From Streptomyces sp. NBC_00536 (GTDB taxonomy: Bacteria; Actinomycetota; Actinomycetes; Streptomycetales; Streptomycetaceae), in contig NZ_CP107819.1 in assembly GCF_036346295.1 (NCBI RefSeq), positions 2,728,001-2,792,000 of the forward strand: a stretch of 64,000 nt of DNA. The letters are read 5' to 3'. A model generated the notes under the pieces. It was not told where the DNA came from. It made no database searches and saw nothing but the letters and a program-made list of their open reading frames with translations. The translations under genes and the position numbers were made by a program. Positions 9,124-19,171 of the stretch are shown in pieces; position 1 is the first letter of the stretch, and the number at the start of each line of letters is the position of its first letter.

Positions 9124-10581
9124 TCAGGCGCCGGTCTGGTTCTGGCGGAACTCGTCGTACTCCTGCTGCGCCGTGTCGCCGCGCTCGGCTTCCTTGTCGC
9201 GGCGGCGGGTCGCCGCCGGACGCGGGGCCTCCAGACGGTGGTCCTCGCCGCGGCGGCCCAGCATCTCGGCGCCGGCCATCATGGTCGGCTCCCAGTCGAA
9301 GACGACCGCGTTCTCGTCGGAGCCGATCGCCACGCCGTCACCGGCGCGGGCACCGGCCTTGCGCAGCCCGTCCTCGACGCCGAGGCGGTTGAGGCGGTCG
9401 GCGAGGTAGCCGACGGCCTCGTCGTTGTTGAAGTCGGTCTGGCGGACCCAGCGCTCGGGCTTCTCGCCGCGGACCTTGTAGACGTCCTCGACCTCGTCGT
9501 AGGTGATGGTGAAGCCGGAGTCGTCCACGGCCTTCGGGCGGATGACGACACGGGTCGCCTCCTCCTTCGGCTTGCGGGCGCGGGCCTTCGCGATGACCTC
9601 GGCGAGGAAGTAGGACAGCTCCTTCAGGCCCGTGCGGGCGACCGCGGAGACCTCGAAGACCTTGTAGCCGCGGGCCTCCAGGTCCGGGCGGACCATCTCG
9701 GCGAGGTCCTGGCCGTCCGGGATGTCGACCTTGTTCAGGACGACGAGGCGCGGACGCTTCTCCAGGCCGCCGCCGTAGAGCTTGAGCTCGTTCTCGATGG
9801 CGTCGAGGTCGGCGAGCGGGTCGCGGTCGGACTCCAGGGTGGCGGTGTCCAGCACGTGCACGAGGATCGAGCAGCGCTCGACGTGGCGCAGGAACTCCAG
9901 GCCGAGGCCGCGGCCCTGGCTGGCGCCCGGGATGAGGCCCGGGACGTCGGCGATCGTGTAGACCGTCGAGCCCGCGGTGACCACGCCGAGGTTGGGGACC
10001 AGGGTGGTGAAGGGGTAGTCGGCGATCTTCGGCTTGGCCGCGGAGAGCACCGAGATGAGCGAGGACTTGCCCGCGCTCGGGAAGCCGACGAGCGCCACGT
10101 CGGCGACGGTCTTCAGCTCCAGGATGACGTCGCCGCCGGTGCCGGGCACGCCGAGCAGCGCGAAGCCGGGGGCCTTGCGCCGGGCGGAGGACAGCGCGGC
10201 GTTGCCGAGGCCGCCACGGCCGCCTTCGGCCGCGACGTAGGTGGTGCCCTGGCCGACGAGGTCGGCGAGGACGTTGCCCTCCTTGTCGAGGACGACGGTG
10301 CCGTCCGGGACGGGCAGGATCAGGTCCGTACCGTCCTTGCCGGAGCGGTTGTCGCCCGCGCCGGGCTGGCCGTTGGTGGCCTTGCGGTGGGGGCTGTGGT
10401 GGTAGTCCAGCAGGGTGGTGACCGCCTGCTCGACCACCAGGATCACGTCGCCGCCACGGCCGCCGTTTCCGCCGTCGGGGCCGCCGAGCGGCTTGAACTT
10501 CTCCCGGTGAACGGAGGCGCAGCCGTGGCCCCCGTTACCCGCGGCGACATGCAGCTCGACGCGGTCCACGAAGGTGGTCAT
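9124..10581 (-). CDS. obg: GTPase Obg/CgtA
   Basis: A 485-residue essential GTPase linked to 50S ribosome maturation and, in Streptomyces, to the onset of aerial growth. The Gly-rich Obg fold fills residues 1–158 ([14 protein letters not shown]). G1 is GFPSAGKSS (166–174), G3 DVPG (~212–215) and G4 NKVD (~285–290). An OCT domain ([17 protein letters not shown]) follows, and the last ~60 residues are a charged extension typical of actinobacteria. The ATG at 10581 matches the family N-terminus. A terminator-like hairpin separates it from rpmA, so expression may depend on partial read-through or its own promoter. Confidence 0.96.
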   Translation of the reverse strand: MTTFVDRVELHVAAGNGGHGCASVHREKFKPLGGPDGGNGGRGGDVILVVEQAVTTLLDYHHSPHRKATNGQPGAGDNRSGKDGTDLILPVPDGTVVLDKEGNVLADLVGQGTTYVAAEGGRGGLGNAALSSARRKAPGFALLGVPGTGGDVILELKTVADVALVGFPSAGKSSLISVLSAAKPKIADYPFTTLVPNLGVVTAGSTVYTIADVPGLIPGASQGRGLGLEFLRHVERCSILVHVLDTATLESDRDPLADLDAIENELKLYGGGLEKRPRLVVLNKVDIPDGQDLAEMVRPDLEARGYKVFEVSAVARTGLKELSYFLAEVIAKARARKPKEEATRVVIRPKAVDDSGFTITYDEVEDVYKVRGEKPERWVRQTDFNNDEAVGYLADRLNRLGVEDGLRKAGARAGDGVAIGSDENAVVFDWEPTMMAGAEMLGRRGEDHRLEAPRPAATRRRDKEAERGDTAQQEYDEFRQNQTGA

Positions 10582-10658
10582 GGGTGTTCCTCCAGATACA
10601 TACGGGAATGTCCCGGGCAGGCCTTGCTGCCCATTAAACGTGTCTATGTGACAACGCG

Positions 10659-10715
10659 CCGAGGGCGGACCTCTCTTCCCGGCTCGCGCCGGGAAGAGCT
10701 GAGATCCGCCCTCGG
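10659..10715 (-). terminator. Long hairpin between rpmA and obg
   Basis: Outer arms 10659–10669/10705–10715 (11 bp, perfect) enclose an inner stem 10674–10682/10689–10697. It is 36 bases past the rpmA stop and 78 bases before the obg start, so it could attenuate read-through into obg. Confidence 0.8.
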
Positions 10716-10751
10716 GGTGTTACGAACGCTTCGGATTCAGCAGGAGCTGGA

Positions 10752-11006
10752 TCAGGCGGCCGGAACGATGTTGACGACCTTGCGGCCGCGGTGGGTGCCG
10801 AACTCGACGGCACCGGCCTGCAGCGCGAACAGCGTGTCGTCGCCGCCACGGCCCACACCCGAACCCGGGTGGAAGTGGGTGCCGCGCTGGCGGACGAGGA
10901 TCTCACCAGCGGAAACGACCTGACCGCCGAAGCGCTTCACGCCGAGCCGCTGGGCATTGGAGTCGCGCCCGTTCCGGGTGGAAGATGCGCCCTTCTTGTG
11001 TGCCAT
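10752..11006 (-). CDS. rpmA: 50S ribosomal protein L27
   Basis: An 84-residue basic protein of the large ribosomal subunit near the peptidyl-transferase centre. The N-terminal [20 protein letters not shown], then RFGGQVV and [10 protein letters not shown], are invariant L27 features. It starts directly with MAHKKG, with none of the cleaved N-terminal extension seen in Firmicutes. It follows rplU by 13 bases in the usual L21–L27 operon. Confidence 0.97.
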   Translation of the reverse strand: MAHKKGASSTRNGRDSNAQRLGVKRFGGQVVSAGEILVRQRGTHFHPGSGVGRGGDDTLFALQAGAVEFGTHRGRKVVNIVPAA

Positions 11007-11019
11007 GTCTCAGTCCCTC

Positions 11020-11340
11020 TTACTTCGCAGCCGCGGGGATACCGGTGACCTTGATCGCCGTGTACTGCTGGCGGTGACCCTGGCGACGGCGGTAGCCGGT
11101 CTTGTTCTTGTACCGCAGGATGTCGATCTTGGCGCCCTTGTGGTGATCCACAATCTCGGCCGTGACCTTGATGCCGGCCAGGACCCACGGGTCGCTGGTC
11201 ACGGCTTCGCCGTCGACGACGAGCAGGGTCGAGAGCTCGACCGTGTCGCCAACCTTGGCAGTGGGAATCTTGTCAACTTCAACGATGTCGCCGACAGCAA
11301 CCTTGTGCTGGCGACCACCGCTGCGCACGATGGCGTACAC
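11020..11340 (-). CDS. rplU: 50S ribosomal protein L21
   Basis: A 106-residue protein that binds 23S rRNA domain I. The GTG start at 11340 gives [18 protein letters not shown], the standard L21 N-terminus. The C-terminal [17 protein letters not shown] is the diagnostic signature. A purine-rich ribosome site (GAGAGAGA) lies 6–13 bases upstream. A far longer open frame through the RNase E gene is an artefact of high GC. It is first in the rplU–rpmA operon, about 260 bases after RNase E. Confidence 0.96.
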   Translation of the reverse strand: MYAIVRSGGRQHKVAVGDIVEVDKIPTAKVGDTVELSTLLVVDGEAVTSDPWVLAGIKVTAEIVDHHKGAKIDILRYKNKTGYRRRQGHRQQYTAIKVTGIPAAAK

Positions 11341-11557
11341 GCGGATCTCTCTCTCACTCGGGGCGGATGCTCCTGAAGCCAGCCGTTCAGACGGGCCAAA
11401 GCCCGTACGGATCCGGATTGGACGAGCGGCCTCTCCCAGGCGACGCATACGCGTACGCGGCGGGAGGAAGGTGCTCAGGAGCGCGGCGTGTCCTGAGACA
11501 CGCCGACGGTCTAGGTTACGGGGCCCCCGTTCGGGGGTCAAACCGGGCCCCGCACGG

Positions 11558-11589
11558 CCGTGGGCCCCGCCGGAAAGCGGGGCCCACGG
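11558..11589 (-). terminator. Terminator of the RNase E gene
   Basis: A 13-bp perfect stem (11558–11570 with 11577–11589) and a 6-base loop, 12 bases past the RNase E stop codon. Confidence 0.88.
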
Positions 11590-11600
11590 ACCGGTGTGGA

Positions 11601-14600
11601 TCAGGCTTCGGTCGCCGGAGCCGAGACGGACGGGAGCGTCTGCTGCTCCGCCGCCGCGGTCTTCTTCGTCGCCGCCTTCTTCACGGTCTTCTTCGCGGTC
11701 GCCTTCTTCGCGACCGTCTTCTTGGCAGCCGTCGCCGTCGTCTTCTTGGCGGCGGTCGCCTTCTTGGCCGGGGCCTTCTTGGCGGCCGTCTTGCGGACCG
11801 CCTTCTTGGCCGGCGCGGGCGCCTCGGTCTCGGCCTCGGCCTCCGCCTCCGCGGCGGGGGCGGCCGGGGCCTCCTCGGTCGCGGTGGCGACCACGACGAT
11901 CGCGGCGTCCGCCGAACCGGCCGGGGAACCGGCGGGCGCGGTGGCCTTGCGGGTCGCGCGGCGGCGCGGACGGGCCGGGGCGGCGTCCGCCGCCTCCTCG
12001 ACGGGGGCGGCCTCGACGACCGGCTCGGCCGCGGGCTCCGGGGCGGCCTCGACGACCGGCTCCGGGGCGGCTTCGACGACCGGCTCCGGCGCGGGGGCCT
12101 CCACGACGGCCTCGGCCGTCTTGGGGGCACCCGCCGGGGCGGTGGCCTTGCGGGTGGCGCGACGGCGGGTACGGCCCTGCGGAGCGGCCTCTTCGACCGG
12201 CTCGGCGACGGCCTCGGCGACCGGGGCGGCCGGAGCGGCCTCGATCACCGGCTCCGCCTCGACGGCGACGGGCTCGACCATGACCGGCTCGACGACCGGC
12301 TCGGCGACGACCTCGGCCACGGGGGCCGGGGCCGGTGCCGGAGCGGCCTGGACCGGGGCGGCCTGGACCGGAGCCCGGTCGGACCGGTCTGCGCCGCGCG
12401 GGGCGCCCGCCGGAGCGGTCGCCTTGCGGGTGGCGCGGCGGCGGTTGCGGCGGCCGCTGATGCCCGCCGCGGCCTCGGCCTCGCCCGGGCTGCTGTACAG
12501 CTCCTCGTCCGGGACGAAGGGCGGCTCCGGCAGGGCGCGCGGCGCGGCGGCCTCGGCCGCCACCTCCGCCTCGGTCTCCACCAGCTCCAGGTCGGCCTCG
12601 CCCTCGGCCTCGGCCTCGGTGTACTGGTCGTGCTCGTGGTCGTGCTCCGAGGTGCGGCCCGCGCGCTTCTTGGCGCGCTTGCCGTTGCCGCCGCCACCGA
12701 TGGCCGTCGGCTGCTCCATGTGCACGATCACACCGCGCCCGTTGCAGTGGACGCAGGTCTCGGAGAAGGACTCCAGCAGACCCTGGCCCACCCGCTTGCG
12801 GGTCATCTGCACCAGGCCGAGCGAGGTGACCTCGGCGACCTGGTGCTTCGTACGGTCGCGGCCCAGGCACTCCAGCATGCGCCGCAGGACCAGGTCGCGG
12901 TTGGACTCCAGGACCATGTCGATGAAGTCGATGACGACGATGCCGCCCAGGTCGCGCAGCCGCAGCTGGCGCACGATCTCCTCGGCCGCCTCCAGGTTGT
13001 TCCTGGTGACGGTCTCTTCGAGGTTGCCGCCCTGACCGGTGAACTTGCCGGTGTTGACGTCGATGACGATCATCGCTTCGGTCTTGTCGATCACCAGGGA
13101 ACCGCCCGAGGGCAGCCACACCTTGCGGTCGAGCGCCTTGGCGAGCTGCTCGTCGATCCGGTACGTCGCGAAGACGTCGACCTCGGAGGTCCAGCGCGAG
13201 AGCCGGCCCGCCAGGTCGGGGGCCACGTGGTTCACGTAACCGTGGATGGTCTCCCAGGCGCTGTCACCGCTGACGATGACCTTCGAGAAGTCCTCGTTGA
13301 AGATGTCGCGGACCACGCGGACGGTCATGTCCGGCTCGCCGTAGAGGAGGCTCGGCGAAGAGGTCGAGATCATCTTCGACTTCTTCTGGATGTCCTCCCA
13401 CTGGGCCTGCAGGCGCTCCACGTCACGGCGCAGCTCGTCCTCGCTCGCGCCCTCGGCGGCGGTGCGCACGATGACGCCCGCGTCCTCGGGGACGATCTTC
13501 TTGAGGATGGTCTTCAGGCGCGCGCGCTCGGTGTCGGGCAGCTTGCGGCTGATCCCGGTCATCGAGCCCTCGGGCACGTAGACGAGGTAGCGGCCGGGCA
13601 GGGACACCTGGCTGGTCAGGCGGGCGCCCTTGTGACCGATCGGGTCCTTGGTGACCTGCACCAGGACCGACTGGCCGGACTTGAGGGCGGCCTCGATGCG
13701 GCGCGGGCCGTTGGCCATGCCGAGGGCCTCGAAGTTGACCTCACCGGCGTACAGGACCGCGTTGCGGCCCTTGCCGATGTCGATGAAGGCGGCCTCCATC
13801 GACGGCAGCACGTTCTGGACCTTGCCCAGGTAGACGTTGCCGACGTACGAGGTGGCTTCTTCCTTGTTGACGTAGTGCTCGACGAGCACGTTGTCCTCAA
13901 GGACGCCGATCTGCGTGCGCTCGCCGCTCTGGCGGACGACCATCACGCGCTCGACCGCCTCGCGGCGGGCCAGGAACTCGGCCTCGGTGATGATCGGGAC
14001 GCGGCGGCGGCCCTGCTCGCGGCCTTCGCGGCGGCGCTGCTTCTTGGCCTCCAGGCGGGTCGAGCCCTTGATGGACTGGACCTCGTCGGAGGAGGTGGAG
14101 AGGGACTCGCTGCGCTCACGGGCCGGGCGCGGCTCGCGGACCTTGACGACGGTGCGTACGCCGTCCTCGTCGCCCGCGTCGCCGTCCACGCCGGAGTCAC
14201 CGCTGCGGCGGCGACGGCGACGGCGGCGACGGCTGGAGCTGGAACCGGCCGGGCCGTTCTCGTCGTCCTCGGCGGACTCGTCGTCCTCGTCGGACTCCTG
14301 CTCGGCGGCGGCCTCGTCGCTCTCCTCGGACTCCTCCTCGGCGGACTCGTCGAGGTCGGCGGCCTCGCCACGGCGGCGGCGACGGCCACCCCGGCGGCGG
14401 CGGCGCGACGGGCGGTCGCCCGACTCGTCGTTCTCTTCGTCCTCCAGCTCGGCGGCCTCGGCCTCCGGCTCCTCGTCCAGGACGGACTCGACGGAGATCG
14501 GCCCGGTGGCCTGGGCGGCGGGCGCGGAGACGGGCTCGGCGGCCTGCTCGGGCGCGGCGCCACCACGGCGGCGACGGCGACGGCCCGCGGCGGGGGCGAC

Positions 14601-15722
14601 GGGGGCGGGCGCCGGGGCGGCCACCTCGGTCTCGAAGTCGAGCTCTTCCTCGTCCTCTTCGACCTCCTCGGCGACGACGCGCGCGGCGGCGGCGGCCATG
14701 GCGGCGGTCTCGGGGGTCTGGAACATCGGCTCGGCGAAGACCGGCGCCTGGAACATGGCGACGGCCGGGCGGGCGGCACGGCGTCCTCCGCGCGGCTCGG
14801 CGGCCGGGGCGGCCGTGGGCTGCGGGGCGGCGGCCGGAGCGGCGGCGCGGGTGGCGCGGCGGCGCGTGGCGCGGCCCTTCGGGGAGTCCACGGCGTCGGC
14901 GACCGTCACGGCGGCCTTCGTCGCGGGCTCCTTGGGCTCCTCGGCCTGCGGGGCGGCGGCCTCGGCGGCCGGGGCGGCGACGGAGCGGGTGGCACGACGA
15001 CGGGCACGCGGCGCGGGGGCCGCGTCCTCGACCGGAGCGGCAACCGGCTCGGCGACCGGCTCGGAGGCCGGGGCCTCCACGACCACGGCAGCAGCGGCCT
15101 CGGCGACCGGAGCCGCGACAGCGCGGGTGGCACGACGACGGGCACGCGGCGCCGGAGCGGCGTCCTCGACCGGAGCGGCGACCGGCTCGGCGACCGGAGC
15201 CTCCACGACCACGGCAGCGGCGGCCTCAGCGGCCGGAGCCGCGACGGCGCGGGTGGCACGACGACGGGCACGCGGCGCCGGAGCGGCGTCCTCGACGGGG
15301 GCCGCGACCGGCTCGGCGGCGGGGGCCGCGGCGGCTTCCACGGCCTCGGCGACCGGGGCGGCGACGGAGCGGGTGGCGCGACGACGGGCACGGGGCGCGG
15401 GGGCCGCGTCCTCGGCAGGAGCGGCGACCGGCTCGGCGGCCGGAGCCTCGACGACCACGGCAGCGGCGGCCTCGGCGACCGGAGCGGCCACGGCGCGGGT
15501 GGCACGACGACGGGCACGCGGCGCGGGGGCGGCGTCCTCGACGGGGGCCGCGACCGGCTCGGCGGCGGGTGCGGCGGCTTCCACCGTCTCGGCGGCCACC
15601 ACGGCGCCGGGGGGACCGGCCGGCCGCGATGCGGCGCGGCGCCGCCTGCGCGGCGGCAGGTTGTCGCTGGGGCTGCTGCCCTCGGCGGTGTTGTCGTTGG
15701 TGTTGTTCTCGATGTTGAGCAT
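11601..15722 (-). CDS. rne: Ribonuclease E/G family endoribonuclease with giant disordered arms
   Basis: A 1373-residue endonuclease for rRNA processing and mRNA decay. The catalytic core lies about residues 560–1010: S1 domain ([22 protein letters not shown]), the DNase I-like acidic sites MIVIDVNTG and VVIDFIDM, and a zinc-link-like CVHCNGRG. Unlike E. coli, both sides of the core carry long disordered arms. The N-terminal arm has five near-identical ~41-residue units ([20 protein letters not shown] type) and acidic and RRRRRGG runs. The C-terminal arm has three [13 protein letters not shown] repeats and ends in a histone-H1-like Lys/Ala tail. This layout is that of Streptomyces RNase ES, which contacts PNPase. 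Confidence 0.95.
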   Translation of the reverse strand: MLNIENNTNDNTAEGSSPSDNLPPRRRRRAASRPAGPPGAVVAAETVEAAAPAAEPVAAPVEDAAPAPRARRRATRAVAAPVAEAAAAVVVEAPAAEPVAAPAEDAAPAPRARRRATRSVAAPVAEAVEAAAAPAAEPVAAPVEDAAPAPRARRRATRAVAAPAAEAAAAVVVEAPVAEPVAAPVEDAAPAPRARRRATRAVAAPVAEAAAAVVVEAPASEPVAEPVAAPVEDAAPAPRARRRATRSVAAPAAEAAAPQAEEPKEPATKAAVTVADAVDSPKGRATRRRATRAAAPAAAPQPTAAPAAEPRGGRRAARPAVAMFQAPVFAEPMFQTPETAAMAAAAARVVAEEVEEDEEELDFETEVAAPAPAPVAPAAGRRRRRRGGAAPEQAAEPVSAPAAQATGPISVESVLDEEPEAEAAELEDEENDESGDRPSRRRRRGGRRRRRGEAADLDESAEEESEESDEAAAEQESDEDDESAEDDENGPAGSSSSRRRRRRRRRSGDSGVDGDAGDEDGVRTVVKVREPRPARERSESLSTSSDEVQSIKGSTRLEAKKQRRREGREQGRRRVPIITEAEFLARREAVERVMVVRQSGERTQIGVLEDNVLVEHYVNKEEATSYVGNVYLGKVQNVLPSMEAAFIDIGKGRNAVLYAGEVNFEALGMANGPRRIEAALKSGQSVLVQVTKDPIGHKGARLTSQVSLPGRYLVYVPEGSMTGISRKLPDTERARLKTILKKIVPEDAGVIVRTAAEGASEDELRRDVERLQAQWEDIQKKSKMISTSSPSLLYGEPDMTVRVVRDIFNEDFSKVIVSGDSAWETIHGYVNHVAPDLAGRLSRWTSEVDVFATYRIDEQLAKALDRKVWLPSGGSLVIDKTEAMIVIDVNTGKFTGQGGNLEETVTRNNLEAAEEIVRQLRLRDLGGIVVIDFIDMVLESNRDLVLRRMLECLGRDRTKHQVAEVTSLGLVQMTRKRVGQGLLESFSETCVHCNGRGVIVHMEQPTAIGGGGNGKRAKKRAGRTSEHDHEHDQYTEAEAEGEADLELVETEAEVAAEAAAPRALPEPPFVPDEELYSSPGEAEAAAGISGRRNRRRATRKATAPAGAPRGADRSDRAPVQAAPVQAAPAPAPAPVAEVVAEPVVEPVMVEPVAVEAEPVIEAAPAAPVAEAVAEPVEEAAPQGRTRRRATRKATAPAGAPKTAEAVVEAPAPEPVVEAAPEPVVEAAPEPAAEPVVEAAPVEEAADAAPARPRRRATRKATAPAGSPAGSADAAIVVVATATEEAPAAPAAEAEAEAETEAPAPAKKAVRKTAAKKAPAKKATAAKKTTATAAKKTVAKKATAKKTVKKAATKKTAAAEQQTLPSVSAPATEA
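14989..15600 (-). repeat. rne: Five in-frame repeats of about 120–130 bp in the RNase E N-terminal arm
   Basis: The block encoding ARRRATR recurs at about 14,995, 15,125, 15,250, 15,370 and 15,497, each followed by codons for [11 protein letters not shown] and [12 protein letters not shown]. The copies differ at few bases and keep the reading frame, which suggests recent unequal exchange. Confidence 0.9.
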
Positions 15723-15957
15723 GTGCGGGGTTCTCCCGTCGCGCTCCCGGGCGCCGCGGCTGACATCCGGTCCGGCACGGCCCCGCGCGATGAACGCGGA
15801 ACCGGCCTCCGGGGCGCGTGCGCCACACGGGAGCTGTAGTCCATGGCCGCCGGTTCCGTACGTGTTTGTCCGTACGGCCTGGCGGAAGTCTTCAGGTCTT
15901 TGCGCTGCCCGACCCAGGTGGATCCCGGGTGCCAGGGCGGCACGGCAACGACGGTCC

Positions 15958-16788
15958 CTACGCGGCGGGACCTTCCGGCGCCTTCGCGTCGGCCACTACG
16001 GCAGCCGTGGGTGTGGCGGCCGTGACGGCCTCGCGGTCGGGCGCGAGCGGGTCGGTCACCGTGCCGGACTCCTCGTCGAAGAGCCCCTGCGCCAGCCTGG
16101 TCACCGCTGCGGGGACCGGCGGCGCCAGGTCGGCCACAGCTCGGAGACCGGACAGGACGTCGTCGGGTCGCACGGCAGGTGTCAGATGCCGAACAACCAG
16201 CCGCAGTATCGCACAGGCACCGTCGAGCGGCCTATCAGCCGGAACGGCCGAAGCCGGGGCCAGTTCGAGACTGACGACGGCGCCGCGCGTGTCGAAGGTG
16301 CGCATGCCGTTCTTCGTCCGGCGCTGGACCTCGACGGTCTCGGCGGCGAGGAAGGCCGCCACGGCCCGCTCGGCCTCGGCGGGGTCCGTGCCGTCCAGGC
16401 GCAGTTCCCAGACCGAGGCGGTCAGCCGGTCCGCCAGGCCCGAGGTGCGGGCCTCGACGGCGTCGATGATGTCGAGGCCGACCGGCATCGACTCGTCGAG
16501 CAGTTCCCGGAGCTTCTCCGGGTCGCGGGCCTCGGCGAGGCCGATCTCCAGGTACTCGGCCTCGCTGCCGGTCCCGGTGGGTGCGGCGTTCGCGTACGAG
16601 ACCCGGGGGTGCGGGGTGAAGCCCGCCGAGTACGCCATGGGGACCTCGGCGCGGCGCAGGGCCCGCTCGAAGGCTCGCTGGAAGTCTCGGTGGCTGGTGA
16701 ACCGGAGGCGGCCGCGCTTGGTGTAGCGCAGTCGGATGCGCTGTACCACCGGTGCGGGAGGGGGGCCTTCGGGCTGTCGCTTGCCCAG
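15958..16788 (-). CDS. TIGR03936 / DUF2344 family protein (radical-SAM partner)
   Basis: A ~276-residue cytosolic protein of unknown biochemistry. It contains QRIRLRYTKRGRLRFTSHRD, then RALRRAEVPMAYSAGFTPHP, the hallmark of the domain that in other bacteria is fused to the B12-binding radical SAM protein encoded just upstream. The start is uncertain. A CTG at 16788 has AAGGAGAA 8 bases before it, whereas the GTG at 16749 has no ribosome site. The open frame runs on to 16935. The last ~30 residues are Ala/Val-rich. The two proteins probably work together, possibly in RNA modification, but no function is established. Confidence 0.85.
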   Translation of the reverse strand: MGKRQPEGPPPAPVVQRIRLRYTKRGRLRFTSHRDFQRAFERALRRAEVPMAYSAGFTPHPRVSYANAAPTGTGSEAEYLEIGLAEARDPEKLRELLDESMPVGLDIIDAVEARTSGLADRLTASVWELRLDGTDPAEAERAVAAFLAAETVEVQRRTKNGMRTFDTRGAVVSLELAPASAVPADRPLDGACAILRLVVRHLTPAVRPDDVLSGLRAVADLAPPVPAAVTRLAQGLFDEESGTVTDPLAPDREAVTAATPTAAVVADAKAPEGPAA

Positions 16789-17115
16789 TGGTTCTTCTCC
16801 TTGTGCGGGGCGGGCGCTCTCGCGCGCCGCCCGGAGGTCTGTGGAGCCGTCCGGCCGTGCCCGCTGCTCCGGCTCACCCCTGCTCGTGCAGGGAGATCTC
16901 GGGTGCGGGCGCGTTGCCGACAGCTGTCGTACCACCCACAGTACGCGCCTGTGACCTCCCCGGTTGCACGGGAGGAGCCGCCTCAGTCGATGGAACCGGG
17001 CTCCGCGAGCCAGCGGGTGCTGAGCCCGATGTGCTTCGCGAGGGTCTCGAAGTCCCGGTCGTAGTGCAGACCACGAGCGGGGCGTGCGGAAACCTTAAAG
17101 CGCCACTCGAATAAA
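16789..17115. other. Gap between the two radical-SAM-linked genes
   Basis: No complete gene is seen. On the minus strand 17093–16983 is an open stretch with strong GC3 bias and a sensible peptide (YDRDFETLAKHIGLSTRWLA), but it has no ATG, GTG or TTG start. It could be a short gene with a rare start or the remnant of one. Confidence 0.4.
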
Positions 17116-17146
17116 TATGCCCCCGCCGGATCCCGGCGGGGGCATA
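17116..17146 (-). terminator. Terminator downstream of the B12-binding radical SAM gene
   Basis: A 14-bp perfect stem (17116–17129 with 17133–17146) with a 3-base loop, followed on the minus strand by ATTTATT. It sits 20 bases past the stop codon. Confidence 0.88.
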
Positions 17147-17165
17147 CGTGGAACGACGGTGACCG

Positions 17166-19091
17166 CTACTTCACGACCGACAGCGGCAGCAGCTTCTGCC
17201 CCGTGGGGCCGATCTGGATCTCCGTGCCCATCTGCGGGCAGACGCCGCAGTCGAAGCACGGCGTCCAGCGGCAGTCGTCGACCTCGGTCTCGTCGAGGGC
17301 GTCCTGCCAGTCCTCCCAGAGCCAGTCCTTGTCGAGACCGGAGTCCAGGTGGTCCCAGGGCAGGACTTCCTCGTAGGTGCGCTCGCGGGTCGTGTACCAG
17401 GCCACGTCCACGCCGTAGGCCGGCAGCGCCTTCTCGGCCGCCTGCATCCAGCGGTCGTACGAGAAGTGCTCGCGCCAGCCGTCGAAGCGGCCGCCCGATT
17501 CGTACACCGCGCGGATGACGTCGCCGATGCGGCGGTCGCCGCGGGACAGCAGGCCCTCGACGATGCCAGGCTTGCCGTCGTGGTAGCGGAAGCCGATGGA
17601 GCGCCCGTACTTCTTGTCGCCGCGGAGCTTGTCCCGCAGCTTCGTCAGCCGCGCGTCCGTGTCCTCGGCCGACAGCTGCGGGGCCCACTGGAAGGGGGTG
17701 TGCGGCTTCGGCACGAACCCGCCGATGGACACCGTGCAGCGGATGTCGTTCTGGCCCGAGACCTCGCGGCCCTTGGCGATGACGTTGACCGCCATGTCGC
17801 CGATCTGGAGCACGTCCGCGTCGGTCTCGGTCGGCAGGCCGACCATGAAGTACAGCTTCACCTGGCGCCAGCCGTTGCCGTACGCGGTGGCGACCGTACG
17901 GATCAGGTCCTCTTCCGAGACCATCTTGTTGATGACCTTGCGCATGCGCTCGGAGCCGCCCTCGGGGGCGAAGGTGAGGCCCGACCGGCGGCCGTTGCGG
18001 GTCAGCTCGTTGGCCAGGTCGACGTTGAAGGCGTCGACGCGGGTGGAGGGGAGGGACAGGCCCACCTTCTCGTCCGCGTAGCGGTCCGCGAGGCCCTTGG
18101 CGATGTCGGCGATCTCGGTGTGGTCCGCGGAGGACAGCGAGAGGAGGCCGACCTCCTCGAAGCCGGTCGCCTTCAGGCCCCGCTCGACCATTTCGCCGAT
18201 GCCGGTGATGCTTCGCTCCCGCACGGGGCGCGTGATCATGCCGGCCTGGCAGAAACGGCAGCCGCGGGTGCAGCCGCGGAAGATCTCCACGGACATGCGC
18301 TCGTGGACGGTTTCGGCGAGCGGGACCAGGGGCTGCTTCGGGTAGGGCCATTCGTCGAGGTCCATGACCGTGTGCTTGAACACCCGGTTGGGAACGCCGG
18401 AACGGTTCGGGAAGACACGCGCGATGCGGCCGTCCGGGAGGTAGTCGACGTCGTAGAAGCCCGGGACGTAGAAACCGCCGTGCTTCGCGAGGCGCAGCAG
18501 GACGCCCTCGCGTCCGCCCGGACGGCCTTCGGCCTTCCAGGTGCGGATGATCTCCGTCATGTCGAGGACGGCCTGCTCGCCGTCGCCGATGACCGCGCAG
18601 TCGATGAAGGCCGCGATCGGCTCGGGGTTGAAGGCCGCGTGGCCGCCCGCGAGGACGATGGGGTGGTCGACCGTACGGTCCTTGGACTCCAGCGGGATGC
18701 CCGCCAGGTCCAGGGCCGTGAGCATGTTGGTGTAGCCCAGCTCCGTGGAGAAGGACAGGCCGAACACGTCGAAGGCGCCCACGGGACGGTGGGAGTCGAC
18801 GGTGAACTGCGGCACCTTGTGCTCGCGCATCAGCTCTTCGAGGTCCGGCCACACGCTGTAGGTGCGCTCGGCCAGGACGCCCTCGCGCTCGTTGAGCACC
18901 TCGTACAGGATCATGACGCCCTGGTTGGGCAGTCCGACCTCGTAGGCATCCGGGTACATGAGCGCCCAGCGGACGTCACATTCGTCCCAGTTCTTGACGG
19001 TGGAGTTCAGCTCCCCGCCGACGTACTGGATCGGCTTCTGAACGTGCGGAAGCAGGGCCTCTAGCTGAGGGAAGACCGACTCGGTCATCAC
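17166..19091 (-). CDS. B12-binding-domain radical SAM protein (TIGR03960 family)
   Basis: A 641-residue protein. Residues ~40–200 form a cobalamin-binding-like domain. The 4Fe-4S cluster motif RGCTRGCRFCQAG is near residues 272–281, followed by radical SAM landmarks LTFAPEGGSERMRKVINK and KLYFMVGLPTETD. The C-terminus CFDCGVCPQMG could hold a second metal site. The family is widespread and uncharacterised. Its DUF2344 partner is encoded next on the same strand. Start: a GTG at 19091 directly precedes an ATG at 19088 with only a weak GAAAG upstream, so either may be used. Confidence 0.9.
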   Translation of the reverse strand: MMTESVFPQLEALLPHVQKPIQYVGGELNSTVKNWDECDVRWALMYPDAYEVGLPNQGVMILYEVLNEREGVLAERTYSVWPDLEELMREHKVPQFTVDSHRPVGAFDVFGLSFSTELGYTNMLTALDLAGIPLESKDRTVDHPIVLAGGHAAFNPEPIAAFIDCAVIGDGEQAVLDMTEIIRTWKAEGRPGGREGVLLRLAKHGGFYVPGFYDVDYLPDGRIARVFPNRSGVPNRVFKHTVMDLDEWPYPKQPLVPLAETVHERMSVEIFRGCTRGCRFCQAGMITRPVRERSITGIGEMVERGLKATGFEEVGLLSLSSADHTEIADIAKGLADRYADEKVGLSLPSTRVDAFNVDLANELTRNGRRSGLTFAPEGGSERMRKVINKMVSEEDLIRTVATAYGNGWRQVKLYFMVGLPTETDADVLQIGDMAVNVIAKGREVSGQNDIRCTVSIGGFVPKPHTPFQWAPQLSAEDTDARLTKLRDKLRGDKKYGRSIGFRYHDGKPGIVEGLLSRGDRRIGDVIRAVYESGGRFDGWREHFSYDRWMQAAEKALPAYGVDVAWYTTRERTYEEVLPWDHLDSGLDKDWLWEDWQDALDETEVDDCRWTPCFDCGVCPQMGTEIQIGPTGQKLLPLSVVK

Positions 19092-19171
19092 GCGACTTTC
19101 GTGAAGCGGGCAGGGGGCGACTCACAAGCGTACCCCGGGGCACGGCCGCCCCCTGCCGCGTCGGTCGCCCG

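Noticed and set aside
7813..10923. A 1036-codon open frame on the plus strand
   Set aside because: It runs antisense across a GT2 gene, a terminator and obg, and encodes low-complexity Gly/Arg/Val sequence, a usual by-product of high GC.
11341..11557. Possible L21-leader-type regulatory RNA upstream of rplU
   Set aside because: I could not find a convincing conserved stem or pseudoknot by eye. Covariation analysis would be needed.
14989..15600. Regular spaced repeats that might suggest a CRISPR array
   Set aside because: Units are over 100 bases, coding and in frame, with related rather than unique spacers.
11367..15839. Very long plus-strand frames opposite RNase E (about 1490 codons)
   Set aside because: They mirror the repeats of the RNase E arms. 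The minus-strand product has a full catalytic core, so these are shadows.
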